IMG/VR virus record: IMGVR_UViG_3300020478_000040
Span: 1 to 31,138 of that record
Strand: one strand, 5' to 3'
Source of the DNA: a virus
DNA length: 31,138 bases
In this document: in pieces, positions 22,692 to 29,634 of the stretch
Layout of the letters: the number at the start of each line of letters is the position of its first letter
How positions within the stretch are numbered: position 1 is the stretch's first letter
Made by a program: the position numbers and the translations under genes
Notes under the pieces: generated by a model
Told to the model about the DNA's origin: nothing
Seen by the model: only the letters and a program-made list of their open reading frames with translations
The model's database searches: none

Positions 22692-22925
22692 TTATTTTTT
22701 TAGTAATTTACCAGTTTCCATTATGGATTTTAACTGGTTTAACACTGATTCATGCATCTTTATCATTAGATAAAGTTTTTCGCGTGCTTCAGCGTCCCGA
22801 ATAGGACTATTAACTAATTCGTTCATTAGTTCTACTCGTAACTTTTCATTAGCTTCCTTAAATATAGGATGCTCTAAAATTTTTTTTGCTTCTTCTGATC
22901 GTTTTAATTCTTCTTCAGGGACCAT
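22692..22925 (-). CDS. Small helical virion-region protein, 77 aa
   Basis: The protein is helical and charged, with EEAKKILEHPIFKEANEKLR and LYLMIKMHESVLNQLKSIME. A small all-helical protein of about 80 residues is commonly encoded between portal and scaffold in podophages of this type, with no known function. It overlaps the upstream gene by one base. Weak coiled-coil tendency could allow oligomerisation. Confidence 0.55.
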   Translation of the reverse strand: MVPEEELKRSEEAKKILEHPIFKEANEKLRVELMNELVNSPIRDAEAREKLYLMIKMHESVLNQLKSIMETGKLLKK

Positions 22926-23782
22926 TATTTACCGCCTGTAAATCCACCTAAAGATTCACTATACCTACTTCTAATTTCTTTATCTGTATTTTTAACAGAT
23001 CTAATAATATTTTCTTTTAATGCTTTTCTGTATTTATCTTCATCCCTTCTACCATCATCTCTTGTCAAATGACTGCTCGTAGGTTTTGTTTTTTGGTAAT
23101 AATCTCCGCCAGTTCTATCAACTTTTTCATATTGAACAGTACCATCATCTTGAACAACTGGAATTACATCACCTTTATCATCCTGTCTGTCAATAATATT
23201 AGTAACTGTTTTATCTAAATTTTCTTTATACAATTGAGGATTAATATTAAATGTTACGTTGCCATCTTTATCTGTGCCTTGAACAAAACCTCTTTTTGTT
23301 AATTCATTAATAATAAAATTATAACGTAGGTCTTGTTGCTTTCCAATAGCAAATTTTAATAAAGGAGAACCCATCAACGGTTTATTAACAGTAACTATAT
23401 CGCCTTTACTTGGTAAATATCCAAGAATACTATTTCCTATCCAGCCATCTTTTAAATAATCAATTAATTCTTCATCACTGGCACTTTTCATATCTTCAAT
23501 AGACATGTAAGGCCTTTCATCTGAATCTTTTTTGTTGTTGTTGTTGTTATTGTTGCCTTTATTAACACACATTGGATGATTAGCATTAGCTGGAACAGAA
23601 CAAAATACTCCCATGTCAAAATCACTTTCTGGTGTATCTGGTTCAGGAGTAATAGGATTTGTATTCCATGTATAAGGTGTTGCTGTTGCAAAATTCATTG
23701 GAACCGCACCTAAAGGTTGTCCGCCACCGCCTGTAATATTTGAAAATAATGCTGATTGTTGAAAAGGAATAAAATTTGCCAT
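22925..23782 (-). CDS. Hypothetical protein with asparagine run, 285 aa
   Basis: The N-terminal region is Pro/Gly-rich and low-complexity (SNITGGGGQPLGAVPMNFAT). A run of seven asparagines near residues 77-83 is encoded by a repetitive AAC/AAT tract and precedes a charged middle domain (MSIEDMKSASDEELIDYLKD) and a Lys/Arg-rich C-terminus. It lies between portal and the 77-aa gene. I do not recognise a family; position suggests a portal-associated or head protein. The Asn run may be variable between isolates. Confidence 0.5.
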   Translation of the reverse strand: MANFIPFQQSALFSNITGGGGQPLGAVPMNFATATPYTWNTNPITPEPDTPESDFDMGVFCSVPANANHPMCVNKGNNNNNNNKKDSDERPYMSIEDMKSASDEELIDYLKDGWIGNSILGYLPSKGDIVTVNKPLMGSPLLKFAIGKQQDLRYNFIINELTKRGFVQGTDKDGNVTFNINPQLYKENLDKTVTNIIDRQDDKGDVIPVVQDDGTVQYEKVDRTGGDYYQKTKPTSSHLTRDDGRRDEDKYRKALKENIIRSVKNTDKEIRSRYSESLGGFTGGK

Positions 23783-25794
23783 TACAACGTCCCCATTTGT
23801 GCTTTTTTATTTATTTTTTCACGTTCAATTTGTAATTCCGCTATCATTTCTTCTTGTTTTAATTTTATTTCTGCCATCATTTCTTGTTTCTTTAATTCAA
23901 GTTCAGCTTCCATTTTTTCTTTTCGTAATTGTAATTCTCCTATATTCTTTTCTCTATCCGCTTGTATTTGTTGTTGTGTTGCAATTAATAACGGATTATC
24001 CTGCATAGGATCTTTTTGTTCTGGTGGTTGTGTTTCTGGATTAACAAAAAATTCTTGCGGGGATTTAAACCCTGCATTATGCACCATTCTCTCTAGTGTA
24101 TTATAAATTGTTTGTTCATTTGCTAATTTACTACCTGACATTAAGATCTCTTTTTGAATACCTAAAATTTGTCCTAAAACTTGTAAACGTTGTTCATGTG
24201 TTCCCGTTCCTAACCCCACGTTTATTGTTAAATTAAATTTATTTTTCCACTCTCTTGGGTCTATTGGAACGTATTTATTTCTAATTTTAATTATTCTTTT
24301 ATGATCTTGATATTGTGTTGTTAATTTTAATAAACAATTCATTAAATCTTTAATGCCTGTTTCTGCAAATACTCTCGCAATGGTTTCAATACGTTGCCCT
24401 GCTGATTGCATTGCTTCTCTTACACCAGTTGCGGTTGTATGAGATTTTTGTATTGTATTTGGATCTAAGCCTTGTTGTAATCTATTTATACCTGAACGTT
24501 GTTCTTTTATTTGATCGACTTTCTCAATCATAGCCAAACCTTCTTGCATAAAGTTTTGTGCTTGTAATGGTACAACAGCGTTTGGTGATTTGACTCTTAC
24601 AATATTTCCTGCTCTTGATTGTAATAAATCATCAAGGTTAACCATTCCGTCCTGTGCTAAGACTCGGCTATTATTCATAAGGAAAGCGTTGTCCAAGCAC
24701 TGTCTTAGAAGCACTGACTTTATTTGCTGGATGTCCATAACGAGGTCTGCAACACTCATTCCAAATAAACGATGCGGATTGATAATCGGTGTTAACGTAG
24801 AAAATGGAATATAACTTATTTCTTCTACATCCAAAATTTCATTCGTATCACCTACAGTAACTACTTTTAATAATTCAGCTACACCATCATTATCAATATC
24901 GGTGCGAATATAATTTTCCATGTAAAGAATTTCACGCATAGATGGATCAGCGTTTTCATCCATGTAGCTTTCTTCATCAAACATGTTACGGCTTAATGTT
25001 TCTTCATTCCATGTGGAATTAGTATAAGAAGGTAGATCTTCTATTTTTTTTCTATCGTACCCTTCGCCAATTAATTCACTTACCGTCTTTTTTAAACGAT
25101 GCGCTATATATGGCGCATCCGCCAAATTTTTTGCTCGTTTGGAAACAAGTATTTCTTCGGGAGGAACGTTTTCAATACATATTTTTCCTGCTGATGATTT
25201 ACGGCGTACATCAACATTAAATTTAATTTCACTATCAGCCATTTCCCCTTGATCGGTCATGACCATTTTTTCTTCTGAAACTTCTTCGACGTTTAATACC
25301 TCAACATCATCATCTAATAATAATGCTTGATATTCTATCTCTGTAAGGCCTTTATACGACTCTTTGATAAATTCATCTTCGTATTTATAATAATGCTTTA
25401 TAAAGCCATTTTTTTGAATTAAAGCATCTTTAAACCAAGTATAAAAGACTTGCCATCCATCATTATCCTTAAAAATAATATGATTAATGTATTCTGTAGC
25501 TTGTTTTGCTACTTCTTCATCTTCCTCAGATACAGGTTCAAATTTAACTATGTCGTCCCCTGCTGTGAATATCCTCAATAAGCTAGGAAGAACTGACTCA
25601 ACAGCTTCCAGCACATCAGAGGATATAACCTGAGATCTGCCTTCTACTTCATTGCCAAATGGTTCGGAATTGTAATAATCTAAAGCTAGGCTTCGTTCTT
25701 GAACTAATTTCCCGTTCTGATACCCTAAAGCATCAGTAATTTCGCGCGTAATAGTTCCTTTTAACTCGTTTTCTTTTTTTTTATTTAATTTCAT
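23782..25794 (-). CDS. Portal protein, P22/SU10-like, 670 aa
   Basis: The N-terminal block (RSLALDYYNSEPFGNEVEGR, SQVISSDVLEAVESVLPSLL, RIFTAGDDIVKFEPVSEEDE) and WKDALIQKNGFIKHYY-like motif (FKDALIQKNGFIKHYYKYED) are hallmarks of P22-type portal proteins. Further blocks include RRKSSAGKICIENVPPEEIL and HRLFGMSVADLVMDIQQIKS. The C-terminus is a very long coiled coil (about 600-665). A dodecameric ring would form the DNA entry and exit channel. It follows the terminase gene in the genome order but the HTH regulator lies between them. Start is ATG at 25794; the Shine-Dalgarno is weak (AAAGAAAT). Confidence 0.85.
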   Translation of the reverse strand: MKLNKKKENELKGTITREITDALGYQNGKLVQERSLALDYYNSEPFGNEVEGRSQVISSDVLEAVESVLPSLLRIFTAGDDIVKFEPVSEEDEEVAKQATEYINHIIFKDNDGWQVFYTWFKDALIQKNGFIKHYYKYEDEFIKESYKGLTEIEYQALLLDDDVEVLNVEEVSEEKMVMTDQGEMADSEIKFNVDVRRKSSAGKICIENVPPEEILVSKRAKNLADAPYIAHRLKKTVSELIGEGYDRKKIEDLPSYTNSTWNEETLSRNMFDEESYMDENADPSMREILYMENYIRTDIDNDGVAELLKVVTVGDTNEILDVEEISYIPFSTLTPIINPHRLFGMSVADLVMDIQQIKSVLLRQCLDNAFLMNNSRVLAQDGMVNLDDLLQSRAGNIVRVKSPNAVVPLQAQNFMQEGLAMIEKVDQIKEQRSGINRLQQGLDPNTIQKSHTTATGVREAMQSAGQRIETIARVFAETGIKDLMNCLLKLTTQYQDHKRIIKIRNKYVPIDPREWKNKFNLTINVGLGTGTHEQRLQVLGQILGIQKEILMSGSKLANEQTIYNTLERMVHNAGFKSPQEFFVNPETQPPEQKDPMQDNPLLIATQQQIQADREKNIGELQLRKEKMEAELELKKQEMMAEIKLKQEEMIAELQIEREKINKKAQMGTL

Positions 25795-25816
25795 TGATTA
25801 TTATTTCTTTATAGTG

Positions 25817-25829
25817 TAACAACGTTATA
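25817..25829. promoter_or_regulatory. Palindromic operator between portal and HTH genes
   Basis: TAACAACGTTATA matches the operator found at 802-814 and 29604-29618 with two differences. On the minus strand it lies between a TATAAA -10 (25813-25808) and a weak -35 (25836-25831), the same in-spacer placement as at the other sites, so it may control portal transcription. It ends just before the HTH start codon at 25831 and could also control that gene. Overlap with both start regions makes autoregulation likely; this is inference. Confidence 0.55.
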
Positions 25830-25830
25830 T

Positions 25831-26076
25831 ATGAATAAAATAACTAAACATGGCTTTAGGCGATTGCTTAAATTCCTTAATATGTCCCAAGGTCAATTGG
25901 CTAGGGAAACAGGTCAGACGAGAACCAGTATAGGTAATTACTTTAATGGTCGTCGTCCGATTAATACGTTGATGGCGTGGGGTCTAAACCTCAAGGTTGA
26001 GAATGAAGAACTCAAAAAACACAATACTAAACTATCCCAGAGGGTCCATACTTTAAATCAGAGGACCAAGAACTAG
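25831..26076 (+). CDS. XRE-type helix-turn-helix regulator, 81 aa
   Basis: Residues 9-34 (FRRLLKFLNMSQGQLARETG, then QTRTSIGNYFNGRR) form a classic Cro/C1-type helix-turn-helix: a helix, SQ-x-x-LA, G-x-x, and an S/T-I-x-x-Y recognition helix. A leucine/charge-rich tail (KVENEELKKHNTKLSQRVHT) may form a coiled coil for dimerisation, which fits a palindromic operator. It is the only plus-strand gene among the virion genes, and its 3' end overlaps the terminase gene antisense by 50 bases. There is no Shine-Dalgarno before its ATG, so it may use a short-leader or leaderless transcript. It is the likely repressor of the operators described here. Confidence 0.75.
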   Translation: MNKITKHGFRRLLKFLNMSQGQLARETGQTRTSIGNYFNGRRPINTLMAWGLNLKVENEELKKHNTKLSQRVHTLNQRTKN

Positions 26077-27304
26077 ACTCGTTTAAGCCGATTGCCATAT
26101 AGCGCATTGCATCACAGGAATTACTTTCGGTTCCGTGGTGCGGGGTTGAAGTAATTTCTCCTAGTTGATTTGTTTTCCATTTATATTGTTTTAAACAATT
26201 AACTAAATAGTCACATTTATCTTTTTCAAAATAGCAACGTTTTAATACCATTCTTAAAGCATTAATTCCTTCTTCTATTTTTAACTTAGGTACAGCTTGT
26301 ATAAACCATCCTAAATTGGAAGCTATTTCTTGCCTGCTTTTTCCCGTCCCTAATTCTTTAACCACTATATCATGTCCTGCAAAGTGATTATCATAGGTAT
26401 AAGGAAGTTCCTTTAACTTATTAGCGTAGTATTCTATACTTTCTCCTGCGCCTTCTAAATGATCAATAATATGAATTGCTGATCCTTGCTTTTGAATAAA
26501 TACGATGCTGAAAGCATCGCGGTAGCCAATATCCGAAAACGTGGTTACAGGTAATTCGGGTATATGCGGGACAGTAGTAATACGTTTTTCATCCTCTACC
26601 AATTGCATGGATTTTGAATAAATTCCATTTACTACTCCTGCATCAAAATCACAAAGAAACTCAGTAGCGTATTCTTCGGGACTCATCATTAACTTTAAGT
26701 TTTCCAATTCGTCCTTTGGAATAATTTTGGTATCTTCTACGGTATATTTTTTAACAAACCAATCTTTCTTGCCTTTGTTGTTCATATACATGTCATAAAA
26801 AAAATTATGACCTGAAGGAGTTCCGATTGCTATTAACCAGCCTGTTTTTTTATCTAGTTGGTGTCTATCTACCAATGCTGGTCGTAAAACCTTTGTAATT
26901 AAATCCTTATGCAATAATTGACATTCATCCAATATAACCCCGTCAGCGTAAATACCTCTTATGGAGTCAACACTCGATCCATCTGCGCCTAATAATTGTA
27001 TTCTTCTTCCCCCCACCATATCACAACGTAATTCTGTTTCATGATATGTTGTATAAGGAATATTTTTTGTTAGTAACTTTAAATTATCCCAATGGATTTT
27101 TTTTACCTGTGAATAGGTAGCCGATATAATATAATACCTAGGATTAGGTAAATTATTCTGAAAAGCCTTTTTTAATGTTTCAGCTAATCCCCAATAGCTT
27201 TTCCCAAATCTCCTATGACATGGCAGGCAATTAAACCTTTTTATTTTTTTATGTAACTGTGCCTGATGTTTTCTAGGTTTATACGGTATTGTTACGTTCG
27301 TCAT
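26027..27304 (-). CDS. Large terminase subunit (DNA packaging ATPase/nuclease), 425 aa
   Basis: The N-terminal ATPase has Walker A CHRRFGKS at about 29-36 and Walker B VILDE at about 123-127. The nuclease domain shows acidic positions in TFSDIGYRDAF (about 255-265), GHDIVVKE (about 310-317) and SCDAMRYMA (about 396-404), the DDD arrangement of RNase-H-like terminase nucleases. It would cut and translocate phage DNA into procapsids through the portal. The 3' end overlaps the HTH gene on the other strand. A 15-bp sequence shared with the methyltransferase leader sits six bases before the start codon. Confidence 0.9.
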   Translation of the reverse strand: MTNVTIPYKPRKHQAQLHKKIKRFNCLPCHRRFGKSYWGLAETLKKAFQNNLPNPRYYIISATYSQVKKIHWDNLKLLTKNIPYTTYHETELRCDMVGGRRIQLLGADGSSVDSIRGIYADGVILDECQLLHKDLITKVLRPALVDRHQLDKKTGWLIAIGTPSGHNFFYDMYMNNKGKKDWFVKKYTVEDTKIIPKDELENLKLMMSPEEYATEFLCDFDAGVVNGIYSKSMQLVEDEKRITTVPHIPELPVTTFSDIGYRDAFSIVFIQKQGSAIHIIDHLEGAGESIEYYANKLKELPYTYDNHFAGHDIVVKELGTGKSRQEIASNLGWFIQAVPKLKIEEGINALRMVLKRCYFEKDKCDYLVNCLKQYKWKTNQLGEITSTPHHGTESNSCDAMRYMAIGLNESSSWSSDLKYGPSGIV

Positions 27305-27309
27305 TCATA

Positions 27310-27324
27310 CTTTCTACGGGAAGA
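27310..27324. repeat. 15-bp leader repeat, copy A (upstream of large terminase)
   Basis: CTTTCTACGGGAAGA is repeated exactly at 27898-27912. Each copy lies just upstream of a minus-strand start codon (6 and 9 bases). Its reading on the transcript is TCTTCCCGTAGAAAG, which offers no strong Shine-Dalgarno. A translational operator or promoter-proximal element is possible. Confidence 0.6.
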
Positions 27325-27334
27325 TAGTAATATA

Positions 27335-27889
27335 TTAAATCCAGTCTATAGTAGGTAATCCATTGTAATTAACGTCATAAATAAACCAGCCAAAAGCCAT
27401 AAGACCTCTAGCAATAGTATCGCCTTGTTTTTTAAATGGTACTCGTCTTGAAAAGATTAAAACTTTTTCTAATTTTTTTTTATTAAATATTTGCTCTCGT
27501 CTTTTTATTCCTTCTAAATAAGAAATTTTAGAAAGCATAACTACTTTTTTTCTAGCAAGTGTAAAAGCATGAGTAGTAAATTCTGTTGCTAAATTAAAAG
27601 GTGGATTTGTAACTATGTTATCAACTTTTTTTGTTGATTGTAAAAAATCTATTCCTGTTTCTCCATATCCTCTATCAATTAAATCTGAAGAATAAACATC
27701 ATATCCTTCTTTAATCATTAATTTAGACATAGCACCATTACCACAAGCACATTCCCAAATGTTGCCATCAAATTTTTGTCTATCTAATAATGATTGTGTT
27801 GCATTATCTGGTGTTGGATAAAAGTCATCCTTTTCTCTATCACCTTTTGCGTTATGTCCTACATACGCTAAAGCTGAACTTGTTTTCAT
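27335..27889 (-). CDS. DNA adenine-N6 methyltransferase-like protein, 184 aa
   Basis: The SAM-binding motif region reads WECACGNGAMSKLMI at about 45-59, followed by the second-strand acidic YSSDLID. NPPF (95-98) is the catalytic motif IV of amino-methyltransferases acting on adenine-N6. FYPTPDNATQSLLD near the N-terminus fits the substrate-side segment before motif I in phage and Dam-like enzymes. No restriction partner is visible, so it is an orphan enzyme that may protect phage DNA from host nucleases or mark it for packaging; the target sequence is not deducible here. It lies between the small and large terminase genes. Confidence 0.75.
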   Translation of the reverse strand: MKTSSALAYVGHNAKGDREKDDFYPTPDNATQSLLDRQKFDGNIWECACGNGAMSKLMIKEGYDVYSSDLIDRGYGETGIDFLQSTKKVDNIVTNPPFNLATEFTTHAFTLARKKVVMLSKISYLEGIKRREQIFNKKKLEKVLIFSRRVPFKKQGDTIARGLMAFGWFIYDVNYNGLPTIDWI

Positions 27890-27897
27890 TATGTAAT

Positions 27898-27912
27898 CTT
27901 TCTACGGGAAGA
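27898..27912. repeat. 15-bp leader repeat, copy B (upstream of methyltransferase)
   Basis: Identical to the sequence at 27310-27324, nine bases upstream of the methyltransferase ATG. It overlaps the downstream side of the intrinsic terminator at 27915-27946, so any transcript entering the methyltransferase must either read through or start between the two. Confidence 0.6.
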
Positions 27913-27914
27913 AA

Positions 27915-27946
27915 TAAAAAAGGGACTTATATTTCTATAAATCCCT
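27915..27946 (-). terminator. Intrinsic terminator for the small-terminase transcript
   Basis: On the minus strand, bases 27946-27936 pair with 27931-27921 (AGGGA / TCCCT and TTATA / TATAA arms, with one C-A mismatch) around a 4-base loop, followed by TTTTTTA (27921-27915). This is a canonical terminator. It would end transcription coming from the small-terminase cluster before the methyltransferase, implying a separate promoter for 27889-26027. Confidence 0.75.
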
Positions 27947-28070
27947 CGTGATATGCAACAAAGTAAATGTATTTTTATATTTTTTTAAAATATATTTCAA
28001 TCATCATGAATAAAATTCTACTATATATTTTTAGGACCCTTGAATATGGTCTGCAAAGTATTAAAAGGGG

Positions 28071-28135
28071 TTGGCTAATCTTATTTATTTTTTCCGATGG
28101 GGTTGCCTGCCTTAAAATCGGCAGAAAACAGCCAA
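28071..28135 (-). ncRNA. Possible structured RNA in the noncoding gap
   Basis: The stretch from 27947 to 28301 has no convincing gene. Within it TTGGCT (28071-28076) can pair with AGCCAA (28130-28135), enclosing CTGCC-TTAAAATC-GGCAG (28107-28124) and an alternative CCGAT/ATCGG pairing. This local GC-richer block stands out from an AT-rich surrounding. It may be a folded 3' untranslated region or a small RNA, or chance. Strand is a guess based on flanking gene orientation. Confidence 0.25.
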
Positions 28136-28301
28136 ATAATAGTCAAAAAGGATTAATTATCCCATAAAAACCTTAGAAATCAGCCATTTTTTGTTATTTT
28201 TCACAAATTTTGATTAATTTTTAAGATTTTTTTAAGATCTCATGAGGATTACAGACTAAAAAGAACGCTAGAAAGCAACAAACAACACTATCAGATATAT
28301 T

Positions 28302-28361
28302 TTATCCAACTAAACCAAGCATTATTAATATAATAGTAATAAGTAGAATATTAGTTATCAT
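28302..28361 (-). CDS. Possible 19-residue hydrophobic peptide
   Basis: An ATG at 28361 overlaps the end of the 37-aa gene and opens a 19-codon frame, MITNILLITIILIMLGLVG, which would be a single membrane helix. There is no clear Shine-Dalgarno. It could be a chance product of AT-rich DNA. It is listed because overlapping starts are the rule in this operon. Confidence 0.2.
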   Translation of the reverse strand: MITNILLITIILIMLGLVG

Positions 28362-28464
28362 AGCTTCTTTTAGCTTCTTTTAAGTTAATTTTATCTCTTT
28401 TTATCTTCTTTTTGTTCTTTATGACTCTTTGACGATACTTTGATGTACTTAATTCTTTGGCCAT
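28351..28464 (-). CDS. Small basic protein, 37 aa
   Basis: This frame starts 44 bases after the small terminase stop, in the same direction. It reads MAKELSTSKYRQRVIKNKKK and ends KEAKRSYDN. The S/T-K-Y/F-R-x-R-V-x-K-KK pattern is one I recall from very small basic proteins in many phages, with no established function. The nearest GGAG is about 15 bases upstream of the ATG, so translation may be weak. It is followed downstream by a noncoding stretch and the terminator at 27915-27946. A competing 32-codon frame starts nearby, but lacks the pattern. Confidence 0.4.
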   Translation of the reverse strand: MAKELSTSKYRQRVIKNKKKIKRDKINLKEAKRSYDN

Positions 28465-28508
28465 AGGATTTCTTAGTAACTCCAAGCATTTGAAGTAAAC
28501 CAGACCTA

Positions 28509-28931
28509 TCACTTCTCAAAGCTAACTTTGATCTCTCCACCATCTATACCACTTATTTCCAATTGGTCTTTATTACCATATACTCTTGGTGCTAGTTTGC
28601 TTGCTCTAAATGTTTGTAAGTTAATGTGATGTCGCATCATGTTGACGAAATCTCTGTTAGTTCTCCCCGCTTTATTCTCATCTTTAGCTTCTTCAAGTGC
28701 TTTGGAAGATAATTCTTCTGTTTCGGCCATCATCCATTCAATACCGTCTGCTTTAGCTTCTGTGTATCGTTTTCTTAGATCTGAGTCTTTACCTAACCAC
28801 TGTCTAAATGACTCCCACCAAACATTATGCTTTTTTAGTGCTTTTTTAATGCTGATGCCATGCGCTAAATCATTTAATATCTTATCTATAAGTTCGTCTG
28901 ATTTAATGCTTGGTCGTCCTGTTTTTTCCAT
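28509..28931 (-). CDS. Small terminase subunit (Sf6-like), 140 aa
   Basis: The N-terminus MEKTGRPSIKSDELIDKILN is followed by a helix-turn-helix-like domain (ISIKKALKKHNVWWESFRQW, about 26-45) and DSDLRKRYTEAKADGIEWMM, then a helical oligomerisation region and NLQTFRASKLAPRVYGNKDQ near the C-terminus. The GRPS start, W-x-x-DS-LR-RY-x-A, and ASKLAP-x-YG-K elements are characteristic of Sf6-type small terminases. It should bind DNA at the packaging site and activate the large subunit. It overlaps the upstream zinc-ribbon gene by 46 bases. The large subunit lies about 1.2 kb further on, beyond a terminator and a methyltransferase. Confidence 0.8.
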   Translation of the reverse strand: MEKTGRPSIKSDELIDKILNDLAHGISIKKALKKHNVWWESFRQWLGKDSDLRKRYTEAKADGIEWMMAETEELSSKALEEAKDENKAGRTNRDFVNMMRHHINLQTFRASKLAPRVYGNKDQLEISGIDGGEIKVSFEK

Positions 28932-29095
28932 TTATCGTCCATATGTTTACTACAATACCACGTTCTCATGTAATCATTGCTGAATATGCCTATATCTCCA
29001 CAAATAGTGCATTTTTGGTATTCTTGTTGTTCTTCCCGCGTTTTTTCAAAAAACCAAAGACCATTAATGGATCGTTTTTGTTTCCGTTTCGCCAT
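28886..29095 (-). CDS. Small putative zinc-binding protein, 69 aa
   Basis: The protein has a basic N-terminus (MAKRKQKRSINGLWFFEK) and a CTICGD ... WYCSKH pair, giving C29, C32, C48 and H51, in CxxC-x15-CxxH spacing. This is a plausible zinc ribbon or treble-clef site. Its start lies inside the upstream gene and its stop inside the small terminase gene, which supports real co-translation rather than chance. A DNA- or RNA-binding role near packaging genes is plausible but unproven. Confidence 0.55.
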   Translation of the reverse strand: MAKRKQKRSINGLWFFEKTREEQQEYQKCTICGDIGIFSNDYMRTWYCSKHMDDKWKKQDDQALNQTNL

Positions 29096-29237
29096 GTAAT
29101 GCTAGAAGCTGGTTAGAAAAGAGATTTGCTTCATTTTCATCCGTAAATCCAAAGATTTTAACCAAAACAATAGGTTTTCCTTCATCTTCACTTCTCATTA
29201 CTGTAAACTGTAAATTGTCTGGATCGAAAAAAAGCAT
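29064..29237 (-). CDS. Hypothetical protein, 57 aa (start revised)
   Basis: The longest frame begins at a TTG (29261), but a GGAGG lies a few codons inside it, 12 bases before an ATG at 29237. The ATG is therefore the better start. The product MLFFDPDNLQFTVMRSEDEG... is a small beta-type protein of unknown function; KPIVLVKIFGF and DENEANLFSNQLL suggest a short strand followed by a helix. It overlaps both neighbours. Confidence 0.5.
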   Translation of the reverse strand: MLFFDPDNLQFTVMRSEDEGKPIVLVKIFGFTDENEANLFSNQLLALHGETETKTIH

Positions 29238-29487
29238 TTTTAAGTAATTCCTCCGTTTCAAACAATCTAAGATGGCGCTGGGTTTTTAATCTATTATATA
29301 AATGTTTGATATAGTCTGCGTTAGTGTCAGCATAATCTGATATTGTATTTATTTCCCCGCTTTTCATCCAGTCTAGCGCATCTTTTTGAATAAATCTGTT
29401 AGAATAGCTAGGTTCTGGGAACAGTCCCAAAGCATCTAAAATAGCTTGGATTATTACTGACCGCCAAAGCTTAACCTCTGGTGTCAT
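29188..29487 (-). CDS. Hypothetical helical protein upstream of terminase, 99 aa
   Basis: It begins MTPEVKLWRSVIIQAILDAL and continues DALDWMKSGEINTISDYADT, then NADYIKHLYNRLKTQRHL. This sequence of LWR-x-V-I-x-QAI-DA, a W-x-x-SGE/T turn and an Y/V-K-LYNRL end is a pattern I associate with small alphaproteobacterial phage proteins placed just before small terminases, possibly a DNA-binding protein with an HTH-like fold. A Shine-Dalgarno AAGGGA precedes the ATG. It is the first gene of the cluster leading to the small terminase. Confidence 0.55.
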   Translation of the reverse strand: MTPEVKLWRSVIIQAILDALGLFPEPSYSNRFIQKDALDWMKSGEINTISDYADTNADYIKHLYNRLKTQRHLRLFETEELLKNAFFRSRQFTVYSNEK

Positions 29488-29597
29488 AGTTTCCCTTGAT
29501 TTTTAACGGAATTGTAGTGTTATCAAAGTTTTATCTTAGTTATTCACAGTTTCATACCAGCACAAATAGAGAACATGCATTTTTTTTATAATATTGT
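29488..29597. promoter_or_regulatory. Leader/promoter region of the small-terminase cluster
   Basis: This stretch contains no gene. It lies between the divergent small-terminase cluster and the tiny plus-strand operon, so it should hold the leftward promoter, but I find no convincing -35/-10 pair on the minus strand by eye. It is AT-rich. Confidence 0.3.
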
Positions 29598-29625
29598 TTG
29601 ACATATAACAATGTTATAGTGTAAA
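29598..29625 (+). promoter_or_regulatory. Predicted promoter of the tiny 29635-29897 operon
   Basis: A perfect -35 TTGACA (29598-29603) and a weak -10 TGTAAA (29620-29625) are 16 bp apart. The operator palindrome fills the spacer, as at 795-822, and a second imperfect palindrome covers the start-site region. The same arrangement of -35, operator and -10 at two separate promoters is the main support. Confidence 0.5.
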
Positions 29626-29633
29626 CGTTGTTT
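29604..29633. promoter_or_regulatory. Tandem palindromic operator sites (right pair)
   Basis: TATAACAATGTTATA (29604-29618) is a palindrome apart from its central base. AAACGTTGTTT (29623-29633) is an imperfect copy. The centres are 17 bp apart (29611 and 29628), equal to the spacing at 802-829. They flank the start site of the tiny operon. Confidence 0.6.
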
Positions 29634-29634
29634 T

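Noticed and set aside
23756-24106. Plus-strand frames opposite the portal C-terminus, Ser/Cys/Phe- or Leu/Val-rich
   Set aside because: They are the antisense of the portal coiled coil (Glu/Lys/Gln codons) and have no start signals.
27967-28167. 66-codon plus-strand frame in the noncoding gap
   Set aside because: It has no Shine-Dalgarno, an odd Ile/Phe/Tyr-rich start that reflects AT-rich DNA, no family pattern, and covers the possible RNA structure. Better left uncalled.
29517-29535. GTGTTATCAAAGTTTTATC as a possible extra operator
   Set aside because: It keeps only one half-site of TATAACA/TGTTATA and has no dyad symmetry, so it was not counted with the other sites.
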